From positions 49,018-113,017 of the forward strand of contig CAIMRY010000015.1 in NCBI GenBank assembly GCA_903843965.1: a stretch of 64,000 bases of DNA, in the 5' to 3' direction. Each line of letters begins with the position of its first letter. Positions within the stretch are counted from its first letter, which is position 1. This stretch comes from an uncultured delta proteobacterium. Lineage in GTDB: Bacteria > Desulfobacterota > Desulfovibrionia > Desulfovibrionales > Desulfovibrionaceae. Position numbers and translations under genes: made by a program. Positions 43,517 to 51,956 of this stretch are shown in pieces. The notes under the pieces were generated by a model. That model was given only the letters and a program-made list of their open reading frames with translations. It was not told where the DNA came from and searched no databases.

Positions 43517-45388
43517 ATGCGCAAGACCACGCTCCAAGACGAAGGCCCGTTCCAGCTCCCGCCCGCCACCGGCGCCCCGTTCAAGTCCGCCCTCATTTCC
43601 GCCCTGCACAAGCCCCTGAAGAAGATCCTGCGCCTGGGCACCCTCAACACCATGTACGCCCAGGCCAACGCCAGGCCGACCAGCCCCGAGGGCAGCCCGG
43701 ACTTTCTCGTGCGCGCCCTGGACGAATTGGCCGTGGGCTTCAAGGTGGCCAGCGACGACCTGCGGAACATTCCAAGCCAGGGCCCGCTGCTCATCGTCTC
43801 CAACCATCCCTTCGGCGTGGTGGAGGGCCTTGTCCTGGCGCGCATCCTCCTGGAGCTGCGGCCCGACGTGAAGATTTTGGCCAACCATCTGCTGGCGACC
43901 ATTCCGGAGATGCGGCCTCTGCTCATCGAGCTCGACCCCTTTGGCGGCAAGGGCTCGGCCTCGCGCAACATCGCCGGGCTGCGGGCCTCCCTGGGCTGGC
44001 TCAAGCAGGGCGGCGCGCTCATCGCCTTTCCCGCCGGGGAGGTCTCCAGCCTGGCCCTGAAAAAGCGCATGGTGGTGGACCCGCCCTGGCAGCGCGGGGT
44101 GGCGGCCATCGCGCGCAAGGCCGGAGTTCCGGTGCTGCCGGTGTTCTTCCAGGGCCGCAACAGCAACCTGTTCCAGGCCGCAGGGCTGGTGCACCCGCGC
44201 CTGCGCACCCTGCTCATCCCGCGCGAGAACCTGGGCCACTGCGGCCAGGAGCTGTCCCTGTCCATCGGCGCGGTCATCGCCCCGGAAAAGCTGGCCGCCT
44301 TTGCGGGCGACGAGGAGGCCCTGGTCTACCTGCGCTTCCGCTGCCACCTGCTGCGCAACCGCGGCCAGCAGGACCTCCGCAGCCTCATCAAGGCCAACCC
44401 GCGTGAGCCCAAGGCCCTGGCCGTGCCCAGGCCGCACCTGGCGCGTCTGGCCGAGATCGAGGCCCTGCCGGGGGACCGCATCCTGGCCCGCAGCGAGCCG
44501 TTTTTCGTGTTCGAGGCCAAGGCCGAGGAGATTCCGGCCATCCTGCACGAGGTCTCGCGCCTGCGCGAGGCCACCTTCCGCCGCGTGGGCGAGGGCACGG
44601 GCGAGGCGCTGGACACGGACCGCTTCGACGCCCACTACCGGCACCTGATCCTGTGGAACGAGAAGGACGGCGAGGTGGCCGGGGCCTACCGCTTCGCCGG
44701 AACCGACGAGGTGCTGGCGAAGCAAGGCTCCGGCGGCATGTACACGGCCAGCCAGTTCCGCATCAAGCACGGCTTCTGGGACCGCCTGGGCCCGGCCCTG
44801 GAGCTGGGCCGCAGCTTCATCCGGCTGCGCTACCAGAAGTCCTACCAGCCGCTGTTGCTGCTGTGGAAGGGCCTGGCCGAGTATGTGGCCAGAAATCCGC
44901 GCTACAGCGTGCTCTTCGGCTGCGTCAGCATCTCCGGCGACTACAGCCCGCTCTCGCGCGAGATCATGATGACCTTTCTGCGCCGCCACAGCTTCGACGC
45001 GGAGCTGGCCCGGCTGGTCAAGCCCACGCGCAAGCCCAAGGGCAAGTCCCTGTCCCGGCTTGACCTGAGCGTGCCCGAGGCGGCCTTCCGCGACCCCGGC
45101 GACATCAACGACCTGGTGGCCGAGGTCGAGTCCGGCCGGGGCATTCCGGTGCTGCTGCGGCAGTACCTGAAGCTTGGCGGGCGCATCGCGGCCTTCAACC
45201 TGGACCCGGACTTCGGCAACTGCCTGGACGGGCTCATCTGCGTGGACCTGCGGGCCACGGACCAGCGCGTGCTGGCGCGGTTCATGGGTTCGGAGAACGC
45301 CAGACGCTTCCAGGCGCTGCACGCGGCCGCCGCCGCATGCCAGGGGGCGCTGCCGCCCCAAGACTGCCAGCCGCCCCGGGCTGCATGA
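43517..45388 (+). CDS. olsF: Bifunctional ornithine lipid synthase (OlsF-type)
   Basis: A 623-residue fusion of a PlsC/hemolysin-like O-acyltransferase (residues about 60-300; LLIVSNHPFGVVEG at 93-106, PFGGKGSASRN, IAFPAGEVSSL) and a GNAT-type N-acyltransferase (about 330-560; RHLILWNEKDGEVAGAYRFA, GGMYTASQFRI, VLFGCVSISGDYSPLSREIM). OlsF enzymes N-acylate ornithine with the C-terminal part, then O-acylate it to give phosphorus-free ornithine lipids. Start at 43517 behind AAAGGGG; in-frame ATGs at 43424 and 43481 are less likely. The preceding Pho-box-like site predicts induction under phosphate limitation. Confidence 0.87.
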   Translation: MRKTTLQDEGPFQLPPATGAPFKSALISALHKPLKKILRLGTLNTMYAQANARPTSPEGSPDFLVRALDELAVGFKVASDDLRNIPSQGPLLIVSNHPFGVVEGLVLARILLELRPDVKILANHLLATIPEMRPLLIELDPFGGKGSASRNIAGLRASLGWLKQGGALIAFPAGEVSSLALKKRMVVDPPWQRGVAAIARKAGVPVLPVFFQGRNSNLFQAAGLVHPRLRTLLIPRENLGHCGQELSLSIGAVIAPEKLAAFAGDEEALVYLRFRCHLLRNRGQQDLRSLIKANPREPKALAVPRPHLARLAEIEALPGDRILARSEPFFVFEAKAEEIPAILHEVSRLREATFRRVGEGTGEALDTDRFDAHYRHLILWNEKDGEVAGAYRFAGTDEVLAKQGSGGMYTASQFRIKHGFWDRLGPALELGRSFIRLRYQKSYQPLLLLWKGLAEYVARNPRYSVLFGCVSISGDYSPLSREIMMTFLRRHSFDAELARLVKPTRKPKGKSLSRLDLSVPEAAFRDPGDINDLVAEVESGRGIPVLLRQYLKLGGRIAAFNLDPDFGNCLDGLICVDLRATDQRVLARFMGSENARRFQALHAAAAACQGALPPQDCQPPRAA

Positions 45389-45399
45389 AATCCGCCTGA

Positions 45400-45419
45400 A
45401 GTCCGCCTGCAGGCGGACT
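45400..45419. terminator. Perfect 20-bp palindrome between convergent genes
   Basis: The palindrome AGTCCGCCTGCAGGCGGACT lies between the olsF and arsC stops and could stop both transcripts, although no T-run follows. Three 9-bp CTGAACGCC-type tandem units (45418-45444) adjoin it. Confidence 0.5.
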
Positions 45420-45459
45420 GAACGCCCTGAACGCCCTGAACGTGGGAGTCCGGGCGGGG

Positions 45460-45915
45460 CTACCGGGCGAAGGGGTCCTGCACGCTGAAGTCCGTGGTGA
45501 AGGGCCGCTCCACACGCTCGCGGATGAGGTCGCGGATGCGCCGGACCTCGGCCAGCTGCTCCTCGCGCGTGCCCGTTGCCCGCGCCGGGTCCGGAAAGGG
45601 CCAGTGCCAGCGCTGCACCACGCCGGGGAAGACCGGGCAGGTCTGCTCCGAGGCGCTGTCGCACACGGTGATGACATAGTCATACAGCCGCCTAGCCTTG
45701 AACAGCTCAAACACGCTCTGGGGTTTCTTCGACGACAGGTCGAGCCCCTCCTCGGCCATGACCTCCACCACCAGCGGGTTGACCGCTGTGGCGGGGGCCA
45801 GGCCCGCGCTCTCCACCTCGAAGGAATCCCCGGCGAACCGGCGCAGGAAGGCCTCGGCCATCTGGCTGCGCGCGCTGTTCTGGGTGCAGACGAACAGAAC
45901 CTTCAACTTCTCCAT
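45460..45915 (-). CDS. arsC: Arsenate reductase, low-molecular-weight phosphatase type
   Basis: A 151-residue thioredoxin-linked reductase of arsenate to arsenite. The P-loop is VCTQNSARSQM (Cys10, then Arg), and the redox pair is Cys85 and Cys93 in VITVCDSASEQTCPVF, close to the Cys82/Cys89 of the pI258 enzyme. DPFAR-terminal and FPDPARATG provide the conserved Asp-Pro. AGGAG precedes the ATG at 45915. It is divergent from the GAK operon, with a Pho-box-like motif upstream. Arsenate enters by phosphate transporters, so co-induction with phosphate uptake is sensible (inference). Confidence 0.9.
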   Translation of the reverse strand: MEKLKVLFVCTQNSARSQMAEAFLRRFAGDSFEVESAGLAPATAVNPLVVEVMAEEGLDLSSKKPQSVFELFKARRLYDYVITVCDSASEQTCPVFPGVVQRWHWPFPDPARATGTREEQLAEVRRIRDLIRERVERPFTTDFSVQDPFAR

Positions 45916-46013
45916 GTGTCGCTCCTGGCAATGGTTTTGGCTGTGGTGTCGGCGCTGGTGTCGGGCAGCTCGCGCCTGGGCGCTGGCCTGTGTCCATCCC
46001 ATGCGCCGCCCGT

Positions 46014-46040
46014 GTGACGCCAATGTCGCAGCCGTGTGAG
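46014..46040 (-). promoter_or_regulatory. Possible Pho-box-like site of arsC
   Basis: Read on the minus strand: CTCAC-N6-GCGAC-N6-GTCAC, at exact 11-bp steps, ending about 99 bp before the arsC start. One half-site is perfect, one matches 4 of 5 and one 3 of 5, so support is moderate. Confidence 0.45.
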
Positions 46041-46089
46041 AAACGCGCGCCAGGGCGCGGATTCGCGCAAAGCCACTCGGCCTCGGAGT

Positions 46090-46116
46090 TTCACGTCTCC
46101 GTAACATTCAGGTCAC
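46090..46116 (+). promoter_or_regulatory. Pho-box-like site of the GAK operon
   Basis: TTCAC-N6-GTAAC-N6-GTCAC: half-sites start at 46090, 46101 and 46112, exactly 11 bp apart, 60 bp upstream of the first gene. It resembles the site before olsF (TTTAC, GTCAC, GTCAC). Confidence 0.72.
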
Positions 46117-46175
46117 ACCCGGTTCTGCGCTCTGGGGTAGTCCTTTGGTCACCTGAAACCTGACGGAGGCACACC

Positions 46176-46709
46176 ATGGGAAGCAACGACAAGAAGATCG
46201 AGATCATCCTGGAGAGCAGCGAAGCCGCGCTTCTGCTCAAGACCCTGGCCGAGGGGTTCAAGCACGCGGTGTTGCCGGACGCGCTCAAGAGCTTCGCCGC
46301 GCACATCGAGTCCTGCGCCAAGCTGGAGTTCAGCCTGAAGCTGCAGGGCGGCCTGGCGGAGATGAAGCTCAAGATCAAGGGCATCAGCGCCCCGGTGGTG
46401 CGCATGGACGCCAAGCCCAGAGCCGAGTCCTTCAAGACCGTCAAGAAGCGCATGAAGACCTCGTTCAAGTTCCTGCAGCACAGCCTGGGCAACCTCATGC
46501 TGCCCTCGGCGGAGATCGTGGAGACCTTCCTCCAGGACTCGCTGTCCATGTGCGCCCACCCCAGCCGGGGCAACGCCGATTACGGCCCGCACCTCAAGCT
46601 ATGCAACGAGCTCAAGACGGCCTTTGACCAGAAGGATCGGGCCGCGCTGCAGGCCATCATCAGCGAGCTTGAGGCCGTGAAGAAGACCTGCCACGCAGCA
46701 GCCAAGTAG
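46176..46709 (+). CDS. GAK system XXXCH protein
   Basis: A 177-residue, mostly helical protein with Lys-rich surface. It ends ELEAVKKTCHAAAK: a Cys-His pair placed like the C-terminal CxxCH of cytochrome c', with Lys instead of the first Cys. This is the feature for which XXXCH proteins are named. No signal peptide is visible, so periplasmic heme attachment is not expected. The first 75 residues (KKIEIILESSEAALLLKTLA, FSLKLQGGLAEMKLKIKG) resemble the amphi-Trp type fold found twice later in the operon. GGAGG precedes the start. First gene of an eight-gene operon; biochemical function unknown. Confidence 0.78.
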   Translation: MGSNDKKIEIILESSEAALLLKTLAEGFKHAVLPDALKSFAAHIESCAKLEFSLKLQGGLAEMKLKIKGISAPVVRMDAKPRAESFKTVKKRMKTSFKFLQHSLGNLMLPSAEIVETFLQDSLSMCAHPSRGNADYGPHLKLCNELKTAFDQKDRAALQAIISELEAVKKTCHAAAK

Positions 46710-46741
46710 CCAGGCCAGGGCGACAAGGCGGGAGAGCATCC

Positions 46742-47896
46742 ATGAAGAACGTCAAGCCTGCCAGGCCGTGCCCACAGTCGGCAGACACAGATTCCATCCC
46801 CGAGGCGCCAACCAAGGAGGACGAGAGCATCTTCCTGGCCATCACCTCCACCGTGCTGACCCCGGAGGAGGAGCTGCGCATCGTCACGCCGGGCCTGGTG
46901 GCCGCCCGGCAGACCAGCGTGCTGGCCGTGCACTGGCACCCGGAGCATGTCCCCATGCCGCTCATCGAGCGGCGCATCGCCGCCAGCTTTCCGAACAAGA
47001 GCCTGGAGCTGATCATTCCGACCCAGCACAACGAGATCACCACCTACGGCGCATATTCCGGCGTGGAGGTGGACTGCTACTCCGCCGGATTCAACCAGAA
47101 GGTCCAGCTGCTGTTGCACTTTGAGAACCGCTGCCTGCCGCGCTCCGGGGTGCTGCGGTCCATGCTCAGCCACACCTTCCGCTACCGCGCCTCGCAGTTG
47201 TTCGAGTTCCTGTCCGTGCTCACGGGCAAGGACGAGGAGCGCCTGCAAGCCGTGGCCGCCTTCACCGGCGCGGCAGAGGACACCATCCGTTTCGCCCGGC
47301 TGCACGCCCGCAAACTGGAGGTGCTGCTGGAGCGCCACCAGGACCGCCTGCCGCCGGGGGCCATCAAGAACAAGCTGGTCAGGAACTTCCTGGACGCCAT
47401 GCGCCCGCGCTACGGCGACCGGCTGGTGGCCAGGGTGCAGGCCTTTGTCCAGGCCGTGAAGCTGCGCGTCAAGGACGACTTCCCGCTTTTGTACTTCTAC
47501 CGCGCGTCAGAGGTCATCGAGGAGGCGCGGAGCATGGGCGCCGGGGTGGTCATCCCGCATCCGGAGCAGTTCTGGCCCATCCTTCTGGCCGAGTACGACG
47601 TGGACGGCTACGAGGTCTGGAACCCGCAGTCCCAGCGCTACACGGATTTCCTCATTGAGGTGCTCTCGCGCAAGAACCGCAAGGCGGGCAGCAGCGCGCG
47701 CAGGCTGCTCGTGTTCATGGGCGACGACACCCACCTGAGCGAGAAGCTGCGCGACCCGAGCCTGGCGGGAAAGTTCCCGCGCGAGGTGGGCCTGCAGCCC
47801 GCCTGGGACGACCTGAGCGTGCGCAAGCGGCTCTTGGCTGCGGGCATGGACCGCGCAAGCGTCATTGGCGAATACACGGCCCGCCTGGCCTCATAG
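46742..47896 (+). CDS. PHP-domain-like protein of the GAK operon
   Basis: A 384-residue protein. Probable metal residues: His64 and His66 in VLAVHWHPEHVP, and HP in VVIPHPEQFWP (about 270) followed by DGYEVWNPQSQRYTDFL. Together with GAYSGVEVDC this suggests a member of the PHP (polymerase and histidinol phosphatase) phosphoesterase superfamily, although the usual DxHxH order is altered. The middle region (170-250) is helical and basic. Substrate unknown. It starts 32 bp after the XXXCH gene with a GGGAGAG ribosome-binding site. Unusual for PHP proteins in having a 60-residue N-terminal extension. Confidence 0.62.
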   Translation: MKNVKPARPCPQSADTDSIPEAPTKEDESIFLAITSTVLTPEEELRIVTPGLVAARQTSVLAVHWHPEHVPMPLIERRIAASFPNKSLELIIPTQHNEITTYGAYSGVEVDCYSAGFNQKVQLLLHFENRCLPRSGVLRSMLSHTFRYRASQLFEFLSVLTGKDEERLQAVAAFTGAAEDTIRFARLHARKLEVLLERHQDRLPPGAIKNKLVRNFLDAMRPRYGDRLVARVQAFVQAVKLRVKDDFPLLYFYRASEVIEEARSMGAGVVIPHPEQFWPILLAEYDVDGYEVWNPQSQRYTDFLIEVLSRKNRKAGSSARRLLVFMGDDTHLSEKLRDPSLAGKFPREVGLQPAWDDLSVRKRLLAAGMDRASVIGEYTARLAS

Positions 47897-47928
47897 GCCG
47901 GGGCCACGAACATCCAAGGAGGCAGAGC

Positions 47929-48201
47929 ATGAGCGCTGAAGGCAAGTTCGAGTTCGATTCCGTGCAGGACCCGGCGAGCATCCAGGAATTCCTTCTGGCC
48001 TTGACCGAAGGCTTTGCCAAGGGCCGCATCGTCATGCGCAGCGATGCCGAGGAGATCATCCTTCTGCCCGGCGCGCTCATGGGCTTCAGCGTCAAGGCCA
48101 AGCGCAAGGCGGGCGAGAGCAAGATCAACATCAAGATCGTCTGGAAGGACACGCGCAAGGAGATCTCCGCCGGCGACAGGTCCATCCGCATCGCCTCCTA
48201 G
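47929..48201 (+). CDS. Amphi-Trp domain protein (small)
   Basis: 90 residues. The short alpha/beta domain contains SIQEFLLALTEGFAKGRIVM, then beta strands ending INIKIVWKDTRKE, where the conserved Trp sits in an amphipathic strand (I-x-x-W), the feature that names the family. Function of the family is unknown; it recurs in GAK-type loci. Start behind AAGGAGG, 32 bp after the previous gene and 16 bp before the next. The second, longer member closes the operon. Confidence 0.8.
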   Translation: MSAEGKFEFDSVQDPASIQEFLLALTEGFAKGRIVMRSDAEEIILLPGALMGFSVKAKRKAGESKINIKIVWKDTRKEISAGDRSIRIAS

Positions 48202-48217
48202 GGGGCATAAGGACGTC

Positions 48218-49870
48218 ATGATCACCTTTGAAGGCCTGGAAGAGAATTTCACCTTTCTGGTGGCCGAGGTGGAGCGTCAGGTGCGCTCCACGGCCGGCTT
48301 CCTGGACCGGCCCTCGCACTCGCTCTACGGCCGCATCGTGGGCCGCGACGACTACGTGGACAACCTGCACGCGGTCATCGAGAACAAGTGCTACGGTCAT
48401 TTCCACGACCACAACGGCGCGCAGACCCTGGACAAGGCCACGGCCAACCGCGTGCGCGCCATCCAGGTCATCACCGTGAACCTGGAGCGCGTGGCCGACT
48501 TCTGCGTGAACATCGTCCAGCAGACCAACTACCTGACCGACCACGCCTTTCTGCACGGCTACGCCTACCCTGAGATGTTTCAGGAGATCGAAGTCGGCCT
48601 GAGCCACATCCTGCCCGTGTTCCAGAGCGGCAACCTGGCCGACGCGTTGACCCTGTGCCGGGCCGAGTATTCGCTCGACCGCATGTACAAGGCCGGGTTC
48701 GACCGGATCATGGGCGAGCTGCGCACGGGCAAGAACGTCCAGAACCTCATCACCGTGCTGTTCATCTTCCGCTACCTGGAGCGCGTGGGCGACGCCCTCT
48801 TGAACATCGGCGAGGCCTTGATCTTCGCCATCCTGGGCGAGCGCATCAAGATCGAGCAGTTCGAGGCCCTGCAGCAGACCCTGTCCAAGACCGGCTTCAC
48901 CGGCGGCATGGAGGGCGTGGACTTCAAGGCCATCTGGGGCACGCGCAGCGGCTGCCGCATCGGTCGAGTGGACGCGCGGGACGCCGCCGCCGGGGATTCC
49001 CTCGGCAGCATCTACAAGGAAGGCACCAGCAGGAAGATCCTGGCCGAGAAGGAGGCCCTGGAACGCTGGGGCAGGCTCTATCCCGGCCTCGTGGCGGGGG
49101 TTTACGGCTATCACGAGGACGGCGACAAGGCCTCCATGCTGGTGGAGTTTCTGCCCGGCTGCAACCTGGACGAGGTGGTGCTCACCGCCAGCGAGGAGAT
49201 CGTGCAGAACGCCATGTTCGTGCTCACCCAGACCGTGCAGGACATCTGGGAGAACACCCGCGCGCAGGGGCCGGTGTCGGCGTCCTTTGTCAGCCAGATC
49301 GGCTCCCGGCTGGACGAGGTGCTGCAGATCCATCCGGACTATTTGCGCACGGGCAAGCTCATCGGCCAAAAGGCCGTGCCCTCCACGCGGGAGCTGCTGG
49401 ACTTCTGCGCGCAGATCGAGACCGGGCTCCCGGCCCCCTTCGGCGTGCTCATCCACGGCGACTTCAACGTCAACAACGTGGTCTACAACCACCAGAAGCA
49501 GCGCCTGCACTACCTGGACGTGCATCGCTCCCGCGAGCAGGACTACGTGCAGGACGTTTCGGTGTTCCTCATCTCCAACTACCGCATGCCCGTGTTCGAG
49601 CCGCACCTGCGCGAGCGCATCGACTGGGTCATCGCCGAGTTCCTGCAATTCGCCACGCAGTTCGCGGCGCGCAGCAATGACGGCACCTTCGCCGTGCGCA
49701 TGGCCCTGGCCCTGGCGCGCTCCTTCTACACCTCCAGCCGCTTTGAGCTGAACTACGCCTTCTCGCGCGAGATGTTTCTGCGCGCGCACTATCTTCTGGA
49801 GCAGGTGGCCGCGCACCAGGGCCGCCCCTGGGAGGACTTCCGCCTGCCCGGGCAGATCCTTTTCCATTAA
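48218..49870 (+). CDS. PhoU-aminoglycoside-phosphotransferase-like fusion
   Basis: A 550-residue protein. The N-terminal half (about 1-215) has two PhoU-type three-helix bundles (NRVRAIQVITVNLERVADFC; IFRYLERVGDALLNIGEAL), the acidic E/DxxxD metal helices of PhoU. The C-terminal half (about 255-550) is a small-molecule kinase of the APH/choline-kinase type: nucleotide-site Lys in GTSRKILAEKEAL, the catalytic loop LIHGDFNVNNVVYN (about 411-423), and the Mg2+-binding Asp in LHYLDVHRSRE (about 430). Such a fusion would link phosphate signalling (PhoU) to phosphorylation of a small molecule (inference). Start has AAGGAC only; close coupling to the preceding gene is likely. Confidence 0.8.
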   Translation: MITFEGLEENFTFLVAEVERQVRSTAGFLDRPSHSLYGRIVGRDDYVDNLHAVIENKCYGHFHDHNGAQTLDKATANRVRAIQVITVNLERVADFCVNIVQQTNYLTDHAFLHGYAYPEMFQEIEVGLSHILPVFQSGNLADALTLCRAEYSLDRMYKAGFDRIMGELRTGKNVQNLITVLFIFRYLERVGDALLNIGEALIFAILGERIKIEQFEALQQTLSKTGFTGGMEGVDFKAIWGTRSGCRIGRVDARDAAAGDSLGSIYKEGTSRKILAEKEALERWGRLYPGLVAGVYGYHEDGDKASMLVEFLPGCNLDEVVLTASEEIVQNAMFVLTQTVQDIWENTRAQGPVSASFVSQIGSRLDEVLQIHPDYLRTGKLIGQKAVPSTRELLDFCAQIETGLPAPFGVLIHGDFNVNNVVYNHQKQRLHYLDVHRSREQDYVQDVSVFLISNYRMPVFEPHLRERIDWVIAEFLQFATQFAARSNDGTFAVRMALALARSFYTSSRFELNYAFSREMFLRAHYLLEQVAAHQGRPWEDFRLPGQILFH

Positions 49871-49893
49871 CAGGACACGACACAGGACACCTG

Positions 49894-50826
49894 ATGCACA
49901 CACACATGACGATGATCCCCGCGGACGCGGCCAGGTCCGCCAGCGCCAAGCCGCGCCTGGCCGTGGTCGGGGTGCGCGGGGGCTGGTCCTCCGAGGTCCT
50001 GGCCGACCGCGTGGCCGAGGCCACCGGCGGCCCCCGGCTTCTGGTGGAGCTGGACCAGCTGCGCCTGGACCTGCCCTCGGGCCGGGCCCTGTACCAGGGC
50101 CACGACCTCTCGACCTTCGACGGCCTGCTCATCAAGAAGCTCGGCTTCGCCTACTCGGCCGATTTGCTGGACAGGCTGGAGGTGCTGCGCTTTCTTGCCG
50201 GGCGCGGGGTGCGCGTGTTCTCCCCGCCGCAGGCCATTGCCGGGCTCTTGAACCGCCTGGCCTGCACCGTCACCCTCCAGCTGGCGGGCATCCCCATGCC
50301 GCCCACCACCATCACCGAGGACCTGGAGCAGGCCCTGGAGGCCGTGGCCGACTTCGGCGTGGCCATCCTGAAGCCGCTCTACTCCACCAAAGCGCGCGGC
50401 ATGCTCGTGCTGCGCCCCGGGGCGGAGGCGCGCGAGACGCTGATCGCCTACCAGCGGCAGAACACGGTCTTCTACCTGCAGCAGGCCATCAATGTGGGCG
50501 AACAGGACCTGGGCGTGGTCTTCCTCGGCGGGGAGTACCTGACCACCTACGCCCGCATCCGCCAGTCCGGCGCGTGGAACACCACCACGGCCTCCGGCGG
50601 CAAGTACGTGCCCTTTGATCCGCCGCAGGAGATCATCGAGCTGGCCCGCCGCGCCCAGGAGCCCTTCGGCCTGGACTTCACCTGCGTGGACGTGGCCCTG
50701 ACCGACAGCGGCCCGTACATCTTCGAGGTTTCGGCCTTTGGCGGGTTCCGGGGCATCCAGGACGCGCGCGGCCTGGACGCGGCCCGCCTGTATGCACAGT
50801 ACGCCCTGGGGAGGATACGCCCGTGA
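49894..50826 (+). CDS. GAK system ATP-grasp enzyme (RimK-like ligase)
   Basis: A 310-residue ATP-grasp ligase related to RimK-type glutamate ligases. PreATP-grasp region: LAVVGVRGGWSSEVLADRV and FDGLLIKKLGFAYSADLLDRL. Then SPPQAIAGLLNRLACTVTLQ, IPMPPTTITED, the lysines of FGVAILKPLYSTKARGML, and the Mg2+ sites CVDVALTDSGPYIFEVSAFG (about 270). Such enzymes form amide bonds between a carboxyl and an amine through an acylphosphate. Acceptor unknown. It overlaps the kinase gene by 4 bp, implying that the two act together. Confidence 0.85.
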   Translation: MHTHMTMIPADAARSASAKPRLAVVGVRGGWSSEVLADRVAEATGGPRLLVELDQLRLDLPSGRALYQGHDLSTFDGLLIKKLGFAYSADLLDRLEVLRFLAGRGVRVFSPPQAIAGLLNRLACTVTLQLAGIPMPPTTITEDLEQALEAVADFGVAILKPLYSTKARGMLVLRPGAEARETLIAYQRQNTVFYLQQAINVGEQDLGVVFLGGEYLTTYARIRQSGAWNTTTASGGKYVPFDPPQEIIELARRAQEPFGLDFTCVDVALTDSGPYIFEVSAFGGFRGIQDARGLDAARLYAQYALGRIRP

Positions 50827-51950
50827 GCCTGCACCATTTCGTCATCAGCACCATCGCCGACCTGCTCTCCGCCGGGGCCACTGCCCCCCACGAGCTGTTC
50901 CTGGACCTGGGCGACTGCCGCATCCGGGTCTGCTCGAACTCTCCCGAACTCCTGGCCGAGCTGGACACCTATTTCGGGGCCTTTGTGGCCGGGCCGGGCC
51001 CGGTTGAGGTCTCGCTCACCGCGCTGGAGGTCGAGGGCCCGCACATCCCGCTCGACCTGACCGTCAAGGAGCCGGACCCCGGCAAGGACACGATCAAGGA
51101 GGAGTACGCCGACCTGCCCGGCGGGCGGCTGGTGCGCAAGGTGCTCACCGGCATGGTCTTTCTCTTCGGGCAGGACGTGAACCTGGCCGTGGGCCCCTGC
51201 CAGGACAACCCCAACCAGGTCGTGAACTTCATCAACAACCGCTACATCGAGCACAAGCTGAACCGGGGCTGCCTGCTGGCGCACTGCGCCGCCGTGGCCC
51301 ACCTGCGGGACGGGCGCATGCGCGGCCTGGCCCTGGCCGGGTTCTCCGGCGCGGGCAAAAGCACGCTCGCCATGCACGTCATGAGCCGGGGCGCGCTGTT
51401 CGTCAGCAACGACCGCCTGCTGGTGCGCGAGAACGGCGCGGCCTTGAGCATGTTCGGCGTGGCCAAGCTGCCGCGCATCAACCCCGGCACGGCCCTGAAC
51501 AACCCGGACCTGCACGCCGTGGTGCCCCATGGCGACCGCCAGCGCTTCCTGGACCTGGAGGGCGACGACCTCTGGGACCTGGAGCACAAGTACGACGTGT
51601 TTTTGGACAAGTGCTTCGGCGAGGGCCGCTTCGTGCTCAGCGCACCCATGCACGGGCTGGTGGTGCTGAACTGGAAGCGCGGCGCGGGCGAAAGCTCCAT
51701 CCGCTTCGTCAAGGCCGCCGAGCGGCCAGACCTGCTGCCCGCCTTCATGAAGGCCGCCGGGCTGTTCTACCTTCCGCCGGACACGGCCCAGGCCGAGGGC
51801 AAGACTGGCGGCGAACAGGACGGCTGGCGCGATCCGGGCCTGGCGGAGTACACCGCGCTGCTCTCGGGCTGCGATTTGGTGGAGATCACCGGCGGGGTGG
51901 ACTTTGACCGGGCGGCGGATTTCTGCATGGAATACCTCCTCCACGGGTAG
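50823..51950 (+). CDS. HprK-related kinase B
   Basis: A 375-residue protein with a P-loop LAGFSGAGKSTLAMHV (about 173-188), the layout of HPr kinase/phosphorylase (GxSGxGKS). FVSNDRLLVRENGA follows, supplying an Asp in the HprK catalytic position. The N-terminal 160 residues are a family-specific region. HprK proteins phosphorylate a serine on HPr; here no HPr gene is present and the protein is a divergent relative, so the target could be a protein or a metabolite. GTG start overlaps the ATP-grasp stop. Confidence 0.85.
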   Translation: MSLHHFVISTIADLLSAGATAPHELFLDLGDCRIRVCSNSPELLAELDTYFGAFVAGPGPVEVSLTALEVEGPHIPLDLTVKEPDPGKDTIKEEYADLPGGRLVRKVLTGMVFLFGQDVNLAVGPCQDNPNQVVNFINNRYIEHKLNRGCLLAHCAAVAHLRDGRMRGLALAGFSGAGKSTLAMHVMSRGALFVSNDRLLVRENGAALSMFGVAKLPRINPGTALNNPDLHAVVPHGDRQRFLDLEGDDLWDLEHKYDVFLDKCFGEGRFVLSAPMHGLVVLNWKRGAGESSIRFVKAAERPDLLPAFMKAAGLFYLPPDTAQAEGKTGGEQDGWRDPGLAEYTALLSGCDLVEITGGVDFDRAADFCMEYLLHG

Positions 51951-51956
51951 GCGGGC

